NCBI GenBank assembly: GCA_015060255.1
Contig: SUYV01000002.1
Coordinates: 32,883 to 96,882 of the forward strand
Origin: Bacteroidales bacterium
GTDB taxonomy: Bacteria; Bacteroidota; Bacteroidia; Bacteroidales; UBA932
Reading direction: 5' to 3'
Length of the DNA stretch: 64,000 nt
Shown here in pieces: positions 1 through 10,349 of the stretch. Positions within the stretch are counted from its first letter, which is position 1, and each line of letters starts with the position of its first letter. The notes under the pieces were generated by a model. It searched no databases and was not told where the DNA came from. It saw nothing but the letters and a program-made list of their open reading frames with translations. Both the position numbers and the translations under genes were made by a program.

Positions 1-837
1 TTCACACGTGATGCGGCTGTGACCATAGGCAATCAGGCACTTGTGTGCCGTATGGCAAACAAGGTCAGGATGCGTGAGTCGTTCATCATGGATGCCATAT
101 ACCGCAACAGCGGAGCCTTCGAATGCTCTGTAATAGATGCTAACTACCTCCAGACCGATAAGTCCGAGGTGATTATGGAAGGAGGTGACATCCTTGTAGC
201 AAGGGAAGACATTCTTATCATAGGAAACGGTGTGAGGACGACGCCTCAGGGAATCGACTTCATGATAGACCGCTTCCGCAAGTCAGTCCCTCGCGGAAGA
301 TATAATGTCATAGTGCAGCAGCTTCCTTCAGAGCCGGAGTCGTTCATTCATCTTGACATGGTCTTTACGCTTCTGGACAATGACAAGTGTATGGTCTTCA
401 AGCCTCTGATCACGCAAGCCAATCAATATCAGACAGTTCATATCATCATCGAAGACGGAAGGGTGACAAGCATCCGCCCTGTTTCCGGACTGCTGAGCGT
501 GCTCAAGAAGCTCGGCATGGATCTCAAGCCTATAGTCTGCGGTGGTGCCGACGAATGGGACCAGGAGAGGGAGCAGTGGCATAGTGGCGCGAACTTCTTT
601 GCATTCGCACCGGGAAAGGTCATATCATATGCAAGAAACATCCATACCCTGGAGGAACTTTCCAAAAACGGTTTCGAAATCGTGAAGGCGAATGACTTCA
701 TATCCGGCGCAGCTGACTCTACGGTCTATGGAAATTCGCCTTGTGTGCTGACTATTGACGGATCGGAACTGCCACGTGGAGGAGGCGGTGCAAGATGCAT
801 GACAATGCCGTTGTCAAGAAATCCATTGGGAGTGTAG
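1..837 (+). CDS. Arginine deiminase / amidinotransferase family protein (5' truncated by window edge)
   Basis: Reading frame open from base 1 (FTRDAAVTIGN...); IMEGGDILV, HLDMVFTLLD and C-terminal GGGGARCMTMPLSR motifs typical of arginine deiminases. Confidence 0.85.
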   Translation, partial: FTRDAAVTIGNQALVCRMANKVRMRESFIMDAIYRNSGAFECSVIDANYLQTDKSEVIMEGGDILVAREDILIIGNGVRTTPQGIDFMIDRFRKSVPRGRYNVIVQQLPSEPESFIHLDMVFTLLDNDKCMVFKPLITQANQYQTVHIIIEDGRVTSIRPVSGLLSVLKKLGMDLKPIVCGGADEWDQEREQWHSGANFFAFAPGKVISYARNIHTLEELSKNGFEIVKANDFISGAADSTVYGNSPCVLTIDGSELPRGGGGARCMTMPLSRNPLGV

Positions 838-856
838 TAATTCATAAGAATAATGT

Positions 857-864
857 TATCTTTG
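857..864 (+). promoter_or_regulatory. Bacteroidetes -7 promoter element TATCTTTG
   Basis: Matches TAnnTTTG consensus, ~34 nt upstream of the lipoprotein ORF start. Confidence 0.5.
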
Positions 865-897
865 TACGATATTCAATAAAACTTTTATAAAGGGACT

Positions 898-2676
898 ATG
901 AAAAGATTTTTCAGCCTGTTCATCCTCGTTGCAACGGCTTATGCCGCAGTTTCCTGCGAGCAGCCGCAACCCGTTGAAGAGAAGGCACCGATCGTCATCT
1001 ATGACGGTCCGGTAGACCTTGTCGATCAGGAGTTCGGTATGTATTACGGGGACCTCGGACACAATTCTGTCGGAGTATACAGCGTCGTATTCAGTGATGC
1101 CGTATGTTTCCGTGATGGATACGGCAATCCATATCTGGATTCGGAAGGAGACATGCTTGTTCTTGAATTCAATGCAAAGATTGTTGACGGTGTCGAGTCT
1201 GTCATGCTTCCGGAAGGTACCTATATGGTTGCAGCCGAGTCTGATAAGACTGTCAATACCGAAAATTCATATGTCAAGAGACTTGTAGGCAATACTCAGT
1301 ATCACTACGAACTTGTATCAGGATCGATAACGGTATCTTATAATTCTGAAGGCGGTTACGAGCTCCTTACCAATGACCTTGTCATCAAGAAAGGTGAAGA
1401 GACCTTTGAAGTGACCTATTCATACAGCGGTACGATCAAGTTCGATGACTGGAAGGTCGTGGCGGCGGGGCTTCAGTCAGTGACTGACGATATAATCGAC
1501 ATGCCATTCTCAGATATAGATGCAGTATATTATGGAAACCTGTTCGGCTACGGAACAGCCAACTATGTCATATCGCTTTCCACTGAAGGATTCGTGGAGG
1601 ATGAGACCGGCACATTGCCTGGCGTGATGATAGTGATGAACATGTTTGATGAACTGCCTTCAGGTGATGAAATTCCTATACTTTCTGAAGGAACATATAC
1701 GGTATATCCTTCATTCAACTCTCAGGAATTCAGCATGCTCTATGGAATGAACATGGATGGCATGCCTTTCGGTACATATCTGTTCCAGATTGATTCGAAG
1801 GGCGCCCAGGCGATGGATTTCATTATGGAAGGAAATGTAAATGTTTCACGCTCCCAGGTCGGATACAATGATGTGTATACTTTGGAATACGAGTTCACGA
1901 CTCCGTCGAAAAGAAAGGTCAAGGGAACCTGGACCGGCGCGATGGAAATCACAGATGCTTCTACAGACAGCGACCGCGTGATTCTTTCGACACTTGAAGA
2001 TGATGTGGAATGTGACATGTACAGGGTAGAAAGAGGTTATCTTTCACATATAGAGACTCTTCATACTACTTCAGCCGAAAATCCTATCGATATCGCAGAG
2101 GCATGGCAGCTTTGGCTGCAGCCGAGGATGTGGACGGAAGAGGAGAAAGAACTTCCTTGGGATGAACGTATCGAGGCGTGGGATCCAAACGGCGATATCA
2201 TGATATTCGAATTTATCATTCCTCTTGGAAGCGGCGGTGACATGGCTCCTGAAGTCAATAAGGAATATGTATATACGATACAGCCTAATCTTGCCATGGA
2301 CGAATTCCTTTATAACATGAGTGTGAGCAGGATGGGACGTCCATATGATGACATATTCTATGAGCCGAACTGGGGAGATTACTATTATATGACAGGAACC
2401 GATGCTCGTCGCGGATTTACATGGGATGGCGGTTACAGAGGAAACTGGTATCTGCATTACATGGAAGGAACCTGGCAGAATATGGATGAGATGGCTCCTG
2501 CGGTCAAAGGAACAGTCTCAGTCAAGAGGACTACCGAGTATTCGGTAGCTACAGGTGGACGCGAGGCTCAGTTTGAGCTTGTCTGGAATCTCTATGATGA
2601 TTCTGAGGCCTCAAATAACATCTCAGGAGAATGGTCAGGCCCGATTACGATATATAGCGGTGCTGAAGAAATTTAA
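898..2676 (+). CDS. Hypothetical lipoprotein with internally repeated beta-rich domains
   Basis: 592-aa ORF, lipobox AAVSC, three apparent tandem domain repeats. Confidence 0.85.
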   Translation: MKRFFSLFILVATAYAAVSCEQPQPVEEKAPIVIYDGPVDLVDQEFGMYYGDLGHNSVGVYSVVFSDAVCFRDGYGNPYLDSEGDMLVLEFNAKIVDGVESVMLPEGTYMVAAESDKTVNTENSYVKRLVGNTQYHYELVSGSITVSYNSEGGYELLTNDLVIKKGEETFEVTYSYSGTIKFDDWKVVAAGLQSVTDDIIDMPFSDIDAVYYGNLFGYGTANYVISLSTEGFVEDETGTLPGVMIVMNMFDELPSGDEIPILSEGTYTVYPSFNSQEFSMLYGMNMDGMPFGTYLFQIDSKGAQAMDFIMEGNVNVSRSQVGYNDVYTLEYEFTTPSKRKVKGTWTGAMEITDASTDSDRVILSTLEDDVECDMYRVERGYLSHIETLHTTSAENPIDIAEAWQLWLQPRMWTEEEKELPWDERIEAWDPNGDIMIFEFIIPLGSGGDMAPEVNKEYVYTIQPNLAMDEFLYNMSVSRMGRPYDDIFYEPNWGDYYYMTGTDARRGFTWDGGYRGNWYLHYMEGTWQNMDEMAPAVKGTVSVKRTTEYSVATGGREAQFELVWNLYDDSEASNNISGEWSGPITIYSGAEEI

Positions 2677-2681
2677 CATAT

Positions 2682-3143
2682 ATGGAAAGAACATTGGTAA
2701 TACTTAAGCCAGGATGCCTCCAGAGAGGTCTCGTTGGCGAGGTGATCTCGAGATTCGAGAAAAGGGGATTGAAGCTTGTAGCAATGAAGATGGTACAGCT
2801 TGATGAAGAAATCCTGAAAGTACACTATGCACATCTTCTTGACCGTCCATTCTTCCCTTGGCTTCGTGACGGCATGATGGCGGCTCCTGTAATTCTCTGC
2901 TGTTGGGAAGGATACAGCGCAGTCCAGGTTGTCAGGGACATGGCAGGAGCAACAAAGGCAAGCAAGGCTGTTCCGGGAACAATCCGTGGCGATTACAGCC
3001 TGAGTGCTCAGGAGAACATTGTTCACACTTCTGACTCTCTTGAGAATGCAAAGATTGAACTTGAGAGATTCTTCGTGGAGTCAGACTACTGCGACTACAA
3101 GTCGCCGCTTGATCCTTTCAAGTACGCTCCGGACGAATACTGA
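2682..3143 (+). CDS. ndk: Nucleoside diphosphate kinase
   Basis: TLVILKPG, PGTIRGDYS, NIVHTSDS active-site motif. Confidence 0.95.
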   Translation: MERTLVILKPGCLQRGLVGEVISRFEKRGLKLVAMKMVQLDEEILKVHYAHLLDRPFFPWLRDGMMAAPVILCCWEGYSAVQVVRDMAGATKASKAVPGTIRGDYSLSAQENIVHTSDSLENAKIELERFFVESDYCDYKSPLDPFKYAPDEY

Positions 3144-3157
3144 TCTTGTTTAGACAA

Positions 3158-3202
3158 AATGAAAGAGCTTACAGCAATGCTGTGAGCTCTTTCATTCTTT
3201 TT
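3158..3202. terminator. Bidirectional intrinsic terminator between ndk and gpsA
   Basis: AATGAAAGAGCT-ACAGC / GCTGT-AGCTCTTTCATT stem followed by T-run. Confidence 0.85.
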
Positions 3203-4173
3203 CTAGGACTGACTCTTCTGTAGAGCACGTCATATACCATGTCTGCGATCGGCATCTCGATATTATGCATTTCGTTGATTTTCTTGATACATGCGGCTGC
3301 ATAATAGCCTTCGGCAATCATTGTCATCTCGTTGAGCGCGCTCTTTACCGTGCATCCGTGGCCGATCAGCTGGCCAAGACGGCGGTTGCGGCTGAATGAC
3401 GAATACGATGTCACAAGCAGGTCGCCAAGGTATGCAGAGTTCATTGTATCCCTCTCGAACGGATAGCTTTCGTTGATGAACTTTGTCAATTCCTTTGCAC
3501 ATGCTGCTGTGAGTACTGCTCTGAAGTTGTCTCCGTATCCCAGGCCATAGGCGAGTCCTGAGGCTATGGCATAGATGTTCTTGAGAATTGCCGCGTATTC
3601 AATGCCGTATATGTCGGTAGAGTAGCTGACCTTGAAGTCATTGCTCCTGAACATCTCACCTATCTTCCGGGCATTAGCTTCGTCCTTGCAGGCAACGGTA
3701 AGGTATGAAAGCTTGTTTCGTGATACTTCCTCTGCATGTGAAGGACCGGATATGAGGCCAAGGTTGTCATATGAGAGTCCGAAGGCGTTTCTGAAGTATT
3801 CTGTAATTGTCGAGTTGTCGTCTGATACTATACCTTTGGTTGCAGAAAGTATGAACTTGCCGTCTAGTGACTCGGTGAGTTCTGCCATGACATTCTTGAG
3901 AAATGCAGACGGAGTCGCTATCAGGATGACTTCACTGTTTCTTACCACTTCGTTGATATCCTGTGACGGATGTATGAAGTCCGGATGAAACTCGACGTCA
4001 CTGAGGTATTTGGCGTTTCTGCCTTCTGTGAGAAGACTTTCCATCACTTCCTCATTTCTGATGTGCCACCACACCTCAATCCTGTTTCGCTCCAGTGTGT
4101 GAACCAGCGCTGTAGCCCAGCTACCGTAGCCGATCACACCGCATTTTGTATTATCAGATATATTGAATGCCAT
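3169..4173 (-). CDS. gpsA: NAD(P)H-dependent glycerol-3-phosphate dehydrogenase
   Basis: GYGSWATALVHTL Rossmann motif, ATKGI, GPSHAEEV, LKNIYAIASG motifs. Confidence 0.93.
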   Translation of the reverse strand: MAFNISDNTKCGVIGYGSWATALVHTLERNRIEVWWHIRNEEVMESLLTEGRNAKYLSDVEFHPDFIHPSQDINEVVRNSEVILIATPSAFLKNVMAELTESLDGKFILSATKGIVSDDNSTITEYFRNAFGLSYDNLGLISGPSHAEEVSRNKLSYLTVACKDEANARKIGEMFRSNDFKVSYSTDIYGIEYAAILKNIYAIASGLAYGLGYGDNFRAVLTAACAKELTKFINESYPFERDTMNSAYLGDLLVTSYSSFSRNRRLGQLIGHGCTVKSALNEMTMIAEGYYAAACIKKINEMHNIEMPIADMVYDVLYRRVSPRKRMKELTALL

Positions 4174-4199
4174 ACTTTTCGGGTTTTCCGTTAACTTGG

Positions 4200-4207
4200 C
4201 AAATATA
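4200..4207 (-). promoter_or_regulatory. -7 element TATATTTG (minus strand) for gpsA
   Basis: CAAATATA on + strand upstream of gpsA start. Confidence 0.5.
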
Positions 4208-4228
4208 ACTAAAAACTTTGTTATATGA

Positions 4229-4264
4229 AAAAACCAGTCTGAAGCTGACTTCGGACTGGTTTTT
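4229..4264. terminator. Intrinsic terminator downstream of V-ATPase operon
   Basis: AAAAACCAGTCTGAAG / CTTCGGACTGGTTTTT 16-bp stem with one wobble, tetraloop. Confidence 0.85.
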
Positions 4265-4286
4265 CAGTTATATTGATTATATTCTC

Positions 4287-4742
<456 letters not shown>

Positions 4743-4751
4743 TTATTGTTT

Positions 4752-6614
4752 TTATTCTTCTTTATCAGTTGTGAGGGGGCTGTAGAATTTTCCGGTACCC
4801 TCATATCCGGAATTCTTGAAATACTCTACGAATGTCAGACGGAGCGGGTGTACGAATGCTCCAAGGCATGACATCGCAAGATTGAGAACGTGTCCGAAGA
4901 TCAGGATCACTATGCAGAACACCCAGTTCAGAGCAGGAATAGGAATGTCAAGTATCATGGTACCCATGATGTTGAATGCATTTCCGAGCATTCCTCCGGC
5001 AAGCCCGAGAGCATATAGACGGATGTAGCTGAGCACGTCTCCAAGGAGTCCTGTGACCATGTTATATGTATCCCAGAGTCCTGATCCTATGTTCACCAGC
5101 GGGTTGCGTGCAGGAGTGTTGAATATGAAGATTGCAAGGCAGCTGATCACAGCCAGTCCTATTACAGCCCATTTCATTGCCATTGGTCCCATTACATTCA
5201 TCATTCCGAGAGCAGCTAGGATGATTCCACCTACTATCAGAAGTGTCCATCCCCAGGTGCTGATGGTGCTCTTGAAGCCGAATCTCTTAGTGAATCCGAT
5301 TGTCTTGACCACCATTGCCAGACAGATGTGGAATACTCCGATGCCCACAGCAAGAACCATCTGTGCAGGGAAACCGGCTATCTTTCCGTCAGGGAACCAG
5401 CCGTCAACGCATATCGCCTTGAGCCATTGTGGCGCCCAGGAAGCTTCCAGGATGCTCATTCCGAAGAATGTTCCAAGGAAGAATCCTATAACCAACGTTC
5501 CGATTCCGAGGAAGGTCACAAGCTTGTGCATCTTGCCAAGTCCGCTGTCTGCCATCTTGTATTTGAGGAACATGCCTATAAGGATGAGCAGGATACCATA
5601 TCCGGCATCTCCCATACACATTGCAAAGAACAGGAGGAAGAACGGAGCTACGATTGAAGTCGGGTCGAATTCGCCATAAACAGGCATTCCATACATTCCT
5701 GTAAGGACTTCAAACTGACTTGAAAACCAGTTGTTCTTCAATTTAATAGGTGGGTTGTCCTCTTCTGCGGCCTCCTCCTTTATATAAAGGATGCCCATTT
5801 CGTCAAATGCCTTGCAAAGTTCTGCATCATGCTCTACAGGCGCGAATCCCTCCAGCACGTTGATGCGGTTGTCCACTGCTGTTTCTGTAGACATTTTTGC
5901 AAGATAGAGGTCGAGGTCAACCAGAGTTTCTGTGCACTCAGCCTTTATCTGGGAGATGGCATCCTTGCATCTGAGGAGTCGTCCCTTAACCTGTATGATT
6001 TTTTCCGCTAAAGCGTCAACTTCAGCCTGTGCCTCTTTCCATGAGGCTTCAGGTGCGGCAACCGGATCGACAGGGAGTGAGTATTCGTCTCCTTTTGCAG
6101 TGACAGTAACAAACCAGATATTATTCTTGTCCTCAGATATTACCTCAAGAGGATATGTCTCAGCCCATTCTGCTGAATATGCCTTTCGGTTTACAGAATA
6201 GTACCTCACGGTGTAACCGAGAGTTTCAAGAGAATCCAGACGTGTTTTGTCAAAGTCGCCCCAAGGAAGCCTTGCCTTTACATCCTTTTCTGCTGCTGCC
6301 TTTGCAAGTTCAAGTTCAGCTGATTCTACGAGTGCCAGCTGTGCTTCCTTGACTGCGTCAACAGGAGTGGATGCTTCCGCATATGCCTTAGATACCTTTT
6401 CAAAGTCTGAATCCTTCTCATAGCTTATGCCTTCCAGTCTGCCGATCACTTTCTTGGCAGCAGCTACTGAGTCAAGCATAGCAGCAGAGCATTCATCAAC
6501 AGGCTTCGCAGAACGGGTGATGTCGACGACGCCGAGTTCCTGGAGCTTCTCCAGGAAGCCTTCAGTCTCCCCGCTGAGGAGAATGAAGGAGTATTTCATC
6601 ATTTTATCTACCAT
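4752..6614 (-). CDS. V-type ATP synthase subunit I
   Basis: ORF 4752..6647; likely start at MVDKMMKYSF (6614) or MMKYSF (6602); C-terminal multi-TM, GYGILLILIGMFL, DVLSYIRLYALGLAGG. Confidence 0.9.
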   Translation of the reverse strand: MVDKMMKYSFILLSGETEGFLEKLQELGVVDITRSAKPVDECSAAMLDSVAAAKKVIGRLEGISYEKDSDFEKVSKAYAEASTPVDAVKEAQLALVESAELELAKAAAEKDVKARLPWGDFDKTRLDSLETLGYTVRYYSVNRKAYSAEWAETYPLEVISEDKNNIWFVTVTAKGDEYSLPVDPVAAPEASWKEAQAEVDALAEKIIQVKGRLLRCKDAISQIKAECTETLVDLDLYLAKMSTETAVDNRINVLEGFAPVEHDAELCKAFDEMGILYIKEEAAEEDNPPIKLKNNWFSSQFEVLTGMYGMPVYGEFDPTSIVAPFFLLFFAMCMGDAGYGILLILIGMFLKYKMADSGLGKMHKLVTFLGIGTLVIGFFLGTFFGMSILEASWAPQWLKAICVDGWFPDGKIAGFPAQMVLAVGIGVFHICLAMVVKTIGFTKRFGFKSTISTWGWTLLIVGGIILAALGMMNVMGPMAMKWAVIGLAVISCLAIFIFNTPARNPLVNIGSGLWDTYNMVTGLLGDVLSYIRLYALGLAGGMLGNAFNIMGTMILDIPIPALNWVFCIVILIFGHVLNLAMSCLGAFVHPLRLTFVEYFKNSGYEGTGKFYSPLTTDKEE

Positions 6615-7224
6615 TGTTCTGCTCCTCCTCTTCTTCTTCGATTGCATGTCTGCTCTTCACGATCTTGGAAGCTGCCTTGGAGAGGTTCTCCTCGTCTTCC
6701 ATATATCGCTTGATCTTTCTGATGGCCTCCTGATATCCAGGAATCTGAACCTTCTCATAGAGGTTTACCTTCTGAGTGGTCTTCTTTCTCTGGAAATCGA
6801 GGATACGTGCTTTTTCCTTGTAGACTTCTGACTCTATGCCGAGTCGGGAGAGTTCCTTCAGGATAGCTACGCCGTCTGCATACCAAGCAGGCTTGGCAAA
6901 TGCATTGAAGTCGTTTATCTGATAGTATATCTCCTTCAGCTCAGGAGTCTTTACACCAGCAACCTTTACAGTCACCAGATCAATGTCAGTGATTGCGATA
7001 AGGCCTGGCTCGAACTCGTTCCAAAGTGCTGCAAGGTAGTCGTATCTCTTCAGGGCGGCATCAAGATCTTCAATAAGTTTCTCTGAATACTCCTTGGCCT
7101 TGCGGACCTCAAGACGCAGCGCCGACTCCTTGTTCTTAAGGGTAGGGAGGGCATTCTTACGCATCTTGAGCTGCTTGTTCAAGTTGTTAAGAGATGTCTT
7201 ATTATATTGAAACTTTATTGCCAT
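6604..7224 (-). CDS. V-type ATP synthase subunit D
   Basis: 206-aa coiled-coil protein in operon, start KFQYNKTSLNNLNKQLKMRKNALPTLKNKE. Confidence 0.9.
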   Translation of the reverse strand: MAIKFQYNKTSLNNLNKQLKMRKNALPTLKNKESALRLEVRKAKEYSEKLIEDLDAALKRYDYLAALWNEFEPGLIAITDIDLVTVKVAGVKTPELKEIYYQINDFNAFAKPAWYADGVAILKELSRLGIESEVYKEKARILDFQRKKTTQKVNLYEKVQIPGYQEAIRKIKRYMEDEENLSKAASKIVKSRHAIEEEEEEQNNGR

Positions 7225-7232
7225 AAAATTTA

Positions 7233-7260
7233 GATTTCTCCACTACGGTCGAAATGACAG
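7233..7260 (-). repeat. Dispersed palindromic repeat (TGTCATTTCGACCGTAGTGGAGAAATC type)
   Basis: On + strand GATTTCTCCACTACGGTCGAAATGACAG; related to the copy in lpdA. Confidence 0.7.
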
Positions 7261-7265
7261 TAGGA

Positions 7266-8585
7266 CTAATTTTTCCAATACTGATCGATGAATTCCTGCT
7301 TGATGCCGGTCTCCGCCTTCGAGAAGTATGTTTCGAAGAGTTCCCATGCTGTATCGAGCATTTCATCAATCTTGATGTTCACGTCAATCGCAAGGATTCT
7401 TGTAGCGTATGCCTTTGCATAGTCAAGACATCTGAGGTCATAGTCACTGAGGTCGAAACCGTTCTCAAGCTTGGTCTTTGCGTTCTGAGCATCTGCGTAC
7501 AGACGTACGGATGCGTTCATCACCTGGCTGTGGTCCTTACGTGTCTGCTTGCCCTGAACGAGCTGCTTCAGACGTGAAAGTGAACGGAACGGGTCGATGA
7601 TGACCTTTCCTGAGTCAGGATCCGCACGGAGGAAGAGCTGTCCCTCTGTGATATATCCGGTGTTGTCTGGGATTGCGTGAGTGATGTCACCGTCGTTGAG
7701 AGTTGTGACCGCGATGATGGTGATCGAACCTCCGTCAGGAAGCTGAACGGCCTTCTCGTAGATCTTTGCAAGGTCTGAATAGAGAGAGCCTGGCATAGAG
7801 TCCTTTGAAGGGATCTGGTCCATACGGTTAGACACGATCGAGAGCGCATCTGCGTAGAGGGTCATGTCGGTAAGGAGCACGAGCACCTTCTCGTTCTTCT
7901 CTACAGCGAAGTACTCTGCAGCTGTAAGCGCCATGTCAGGGATGAGGAGACGCTCTACAGGAGGCTGCTCTGTGGTGTTCACGAATGAAATGATCTTGTC
8001 AAGCGCACCGGCTGCCTCGAATTCATGCTTGAAGTAGAGATAGTCGTCGTTTGTAAGACCCATACCTCCGAGGATGATCTTGTCTACGTCCGCGCGGAGG
8101 GCTACCTGTGCCATCACGTTGTTGTACGGCTGGTCAGGGTCTGCGAAGAAAGGAATCTTCTGTCCTGACACGAGTGTATTGTTGAGGTCGATGCCCGCGA
8201 TACCTGTAGGGATGATCTGCGAAGGCTGTCTTCTCTTGTAAGGGTTCACTGACGGACCACCGATCTGTACCTCTCTTCCTTCCACCTCAGGACCTCCGTC
8301 AAGCGGCTTTCCGTATGCATCGAAGAAACGTCCTGCAAGCTCATCACTTACCTTGAGGGTAGGAGGGGCGCCGAGGAATGTAACCTCAGCGTTAGTAGGA
8401 ATGCCTTCTGTACCAGCGAAAACCTGGAGAGTCACGAGGTCTCCCTTGGTCTTCACTACCTGAGCAAGTCTGCCGTCTACGACAGCGAGCTCATCATTGG
8501 AGATACCCTGTGCACGGAGTGCTACAGTTGCCTTTGTGATGGCCTCCAACTGTGTGTATATTTTCTGAAATGCCTTAGTTGCCAT
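7266..8585 (-). CDS. V-type ATP synthase subunit B
   Basis: GPSVNPYKRRQPSQIIPTGIAGID, YSDLAKIYEKA motifs. Confidence 0.95.
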   Translation of the reverse strand: MATKAFQKIYTQLEAITKATVALRAQGISNDELAVVDGRLAQVVKTKGDLVTLQVFAGTEGIPTNAEVTFLGAPPTLKVSDELAGRFFDAYGKPLDGGPEVEGREVQIGGPSVNPYKRRQPSQIIPTGIAGIDLNNTLVSGQKIPFFADPDQPYNNVMAQVALRADVDKIILGGMGLTNDDYLYFKHEFEAAGALDKIISFVNTTEQPPVERLLIPDMALTAAEYFAVEKNEKVLVLLTDMTLYADALSIVSNRMDQIPSKDSMPGSLYSDLAKIYEKAVQLPDGGSITIIAVTTLNDGDITHAIPDNTGYITEGQLFLRADPDSGKVIIDPFRSLSRLKQLVQGKQTRKDHSQVMNASVRLYADAQNAKTKLENGFDLSDYDLRCLDYAKAYATRILAIDVNIKIDEMLDTAWELFETYFSKAETGIKQEFIDQYWKN

Positions 8586-10326
8586 TGCTCAGGAGATTTG
8601 TAAGTTGCTGTTTGTAATTTTCAAATTTCTCGCTCTTGAACTCGGAGTAGTTCATCTGACGGAGAGTGTTGATCACTTCCTTGAAGAAGTTGCGGCACTG
8701 CTCATAGTCTTCGAACTTGAATTCCTTGTCGCATATTCCGAGAACGAGTTCGAGCATATAGCTCTGACGCTCGATAGGGCAGAGTGCGTCGATAGCGTCG
8801 AATGCATCCTGCTGGAGGATGACGAAGTCGACAAGCTCTGACTTCCAGAACAGTTCGTGGTAGCTCATAGGCACACCGTCGTCACCGAGGATATTGATCT
8901 GGTCGTTTGCATCCTTACCCTTGCGGATGATGTTCTTGGTCTTCTCAACCATCTCGACCCAGCCTGGCTTGACCTTCTCTGAAAGATGCTCGCGGATTTC
9001 CGGATACTCGAGATATTTTGAATATGAGTCGATAGGGTTCACAGCAGGGTAGCGCTTCTGGTCTGCTCTGTTCTGCTCGAGGGCGTAGAAGCAGCGTGCT
9101 GCCTTCTTTGTAGACTCGGTCACAGGCTCCTTGAGGTTACCTCCTGCAGGAGATACGGTACCGATGAATGTTACCGAACCTGTCTGACCGTTGTTGAGAA
9201 CAACCATACCTGCACGTGCATAGAATGCTGAGATGATGGCTGAAAGGTCAACAGGGAATGCGTCTGCTCCAGGGAGTTCCTCCATACGGTTCGACATCTC
9301 ACGGAGAGCCTGTGCCCAACGTGATGTAGAGTCGGCGAGGAGGAGGACCTTGAGTCCCATTGCGCGATAGTATTCGCAGATTGTCATTGCAGTGTAGACT
9401 GAAGCCTCACGTGCTGCAACCGGCATGTTTGAAGTGTTACAGATGATGGTTGTACGCTCCATGAGGTGACGACCTGTATGTGGGTCGATGAGTTCAGGGA
9501 ACTCTGTGAAGATCTCCACAACCTCGTTTGCACGCTCACCGCAGGCTGCCATCACGATCACCTCTGCGTCACCCTGCTTTGCGATCGCGTGCTGAAGCAC
9601 CGTCTTACCGCAGCCGAAAGGACCAGGGATGAAGCCTGTACCGCCTTCTGCGATAGGGTTGAGTGTGTCGATCACACGCACACCTGTCTCCATGATGCGT
9701 GATGGTCTTGGTTTCTCCTTATATCCCTTGATTGCAACCTTCACCGGCCACTTCTGATACATGTTCACTTCTATGTCCTCTCCGGCAGCATTGGTCAGAA
9801 CAGCGATTGTCTTGTCGATGTTATACTGGCCGGCCTCTGCTACTGACTTGACTGTGTATTCGCCTTCGAATGCGAACGGAACCATGATCTTGTGAGGAAG
9901 CCATCCTTCCTTCACCTCTCCGAGCCAGTCTGCAGCGACAACCTTGTCGCCCGGCTTTGCTATAGGAGTGAAGTCCCAAAGAGTCTCGTGGTTGAGCGGA
10001 TCAGTGTATTCACCTCTCTTGAGGAATACTCCTGTCATTGTAGTCAGGTCGTTCTGCAGACCATCGTAGCTGCTTGAAAGAAGACCTGGGCCGAGAGTGG
10101 CCTCGAGCATCTTGTCCTCGAACTCCACTTCGTTGCCGTTCTTGAGTCCACGGGTGCTCTCGAATACCTGTACAGCCGCATTCTTGCCATTTACCTTGAT
10201 GACCTCGGCCATAAGCTTTGTGTCACCTACGGTGATGAAGCAAAGCTCATTCTGAGATACAGGTCCGTTGACTTCGACTGTAACGAGGTTTGATACGATA
10301 CCCGTAACCTTACCTGTTGTTTTCAT
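8575..10326 (-). CDS. V-type ATP synthase subunit A (catalytic)
   Basis: P-loop GPFGCGKTVLQHAIAKQ, GERANEVVEI, SSRWAQALREMSNRMEELPG. Confidence 0.96.
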   Translation of the reverse strand: MKTTGKVTGIVSNLVTVEVNGPVSQNELCFITVGDTKLMAEVIKVNGKNAAVQVFESTRGLKNGNEVEFEDKMLEATLGPGLLSSSYDGLQNDLTTMTGVFLKRGEYTDPLNHETLWDFTPIAKPGDKVVAADWLGEVKEGWLPHKIMVPFAFEGEYTVKSVAEAGQYNIDKTIAVLTNAAGEDIEVNMYQKWPVKVAIKGYKEKPRPSRIMETGVRVIDTLNPIAEGGTGFIPGPFGCGKTVLQHAIAKQGDAEVIVMAACGERANEVVEIFTEFPELIDPHTGRHLMERTTIICNTSNMPVAAREASVYTAMTICEYYRAMGLKVLLLADSTSRWAQALREMSNRMEELPGADAFPVDLSAIISAFYARAGMVVLNNGQTGSVTFIGTVSPAGGNLKEPVTESTKKAARCFYALEQNRADQKRYPAVNPIDSYSKYLEYPEIREHLSEKVKPGWVEMVEKTKNIIRKGKDANDQINILGDDGVPMSYHELFWKSELVDFVILQQDAFDAIDALCPIERQSYMLELVLGICDKEFKFEDYEQCRNFFKEVINTLRQMNYSEFKSEKFENYKQQLTNLLSNGN

Positions 10327-10349
10327 ACTGATTATCTGTGTTTTTGTTA

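Noticed and set aside
2682-3143. Unusual KPG instead of KPD in NDK as sign of pseudo-enzyme
   Set aside because: Active-site NIVHTSDS and the remaining motifs are intact; I recall Bacteroidales NDKs also deviating here, so this is likely normal.
5053-5679. 208-aa plus-strand ORF inside V-ATPase subunit I
   Set aside because: Antisense shadow of a well-supported coding gene; composition and no family motif.
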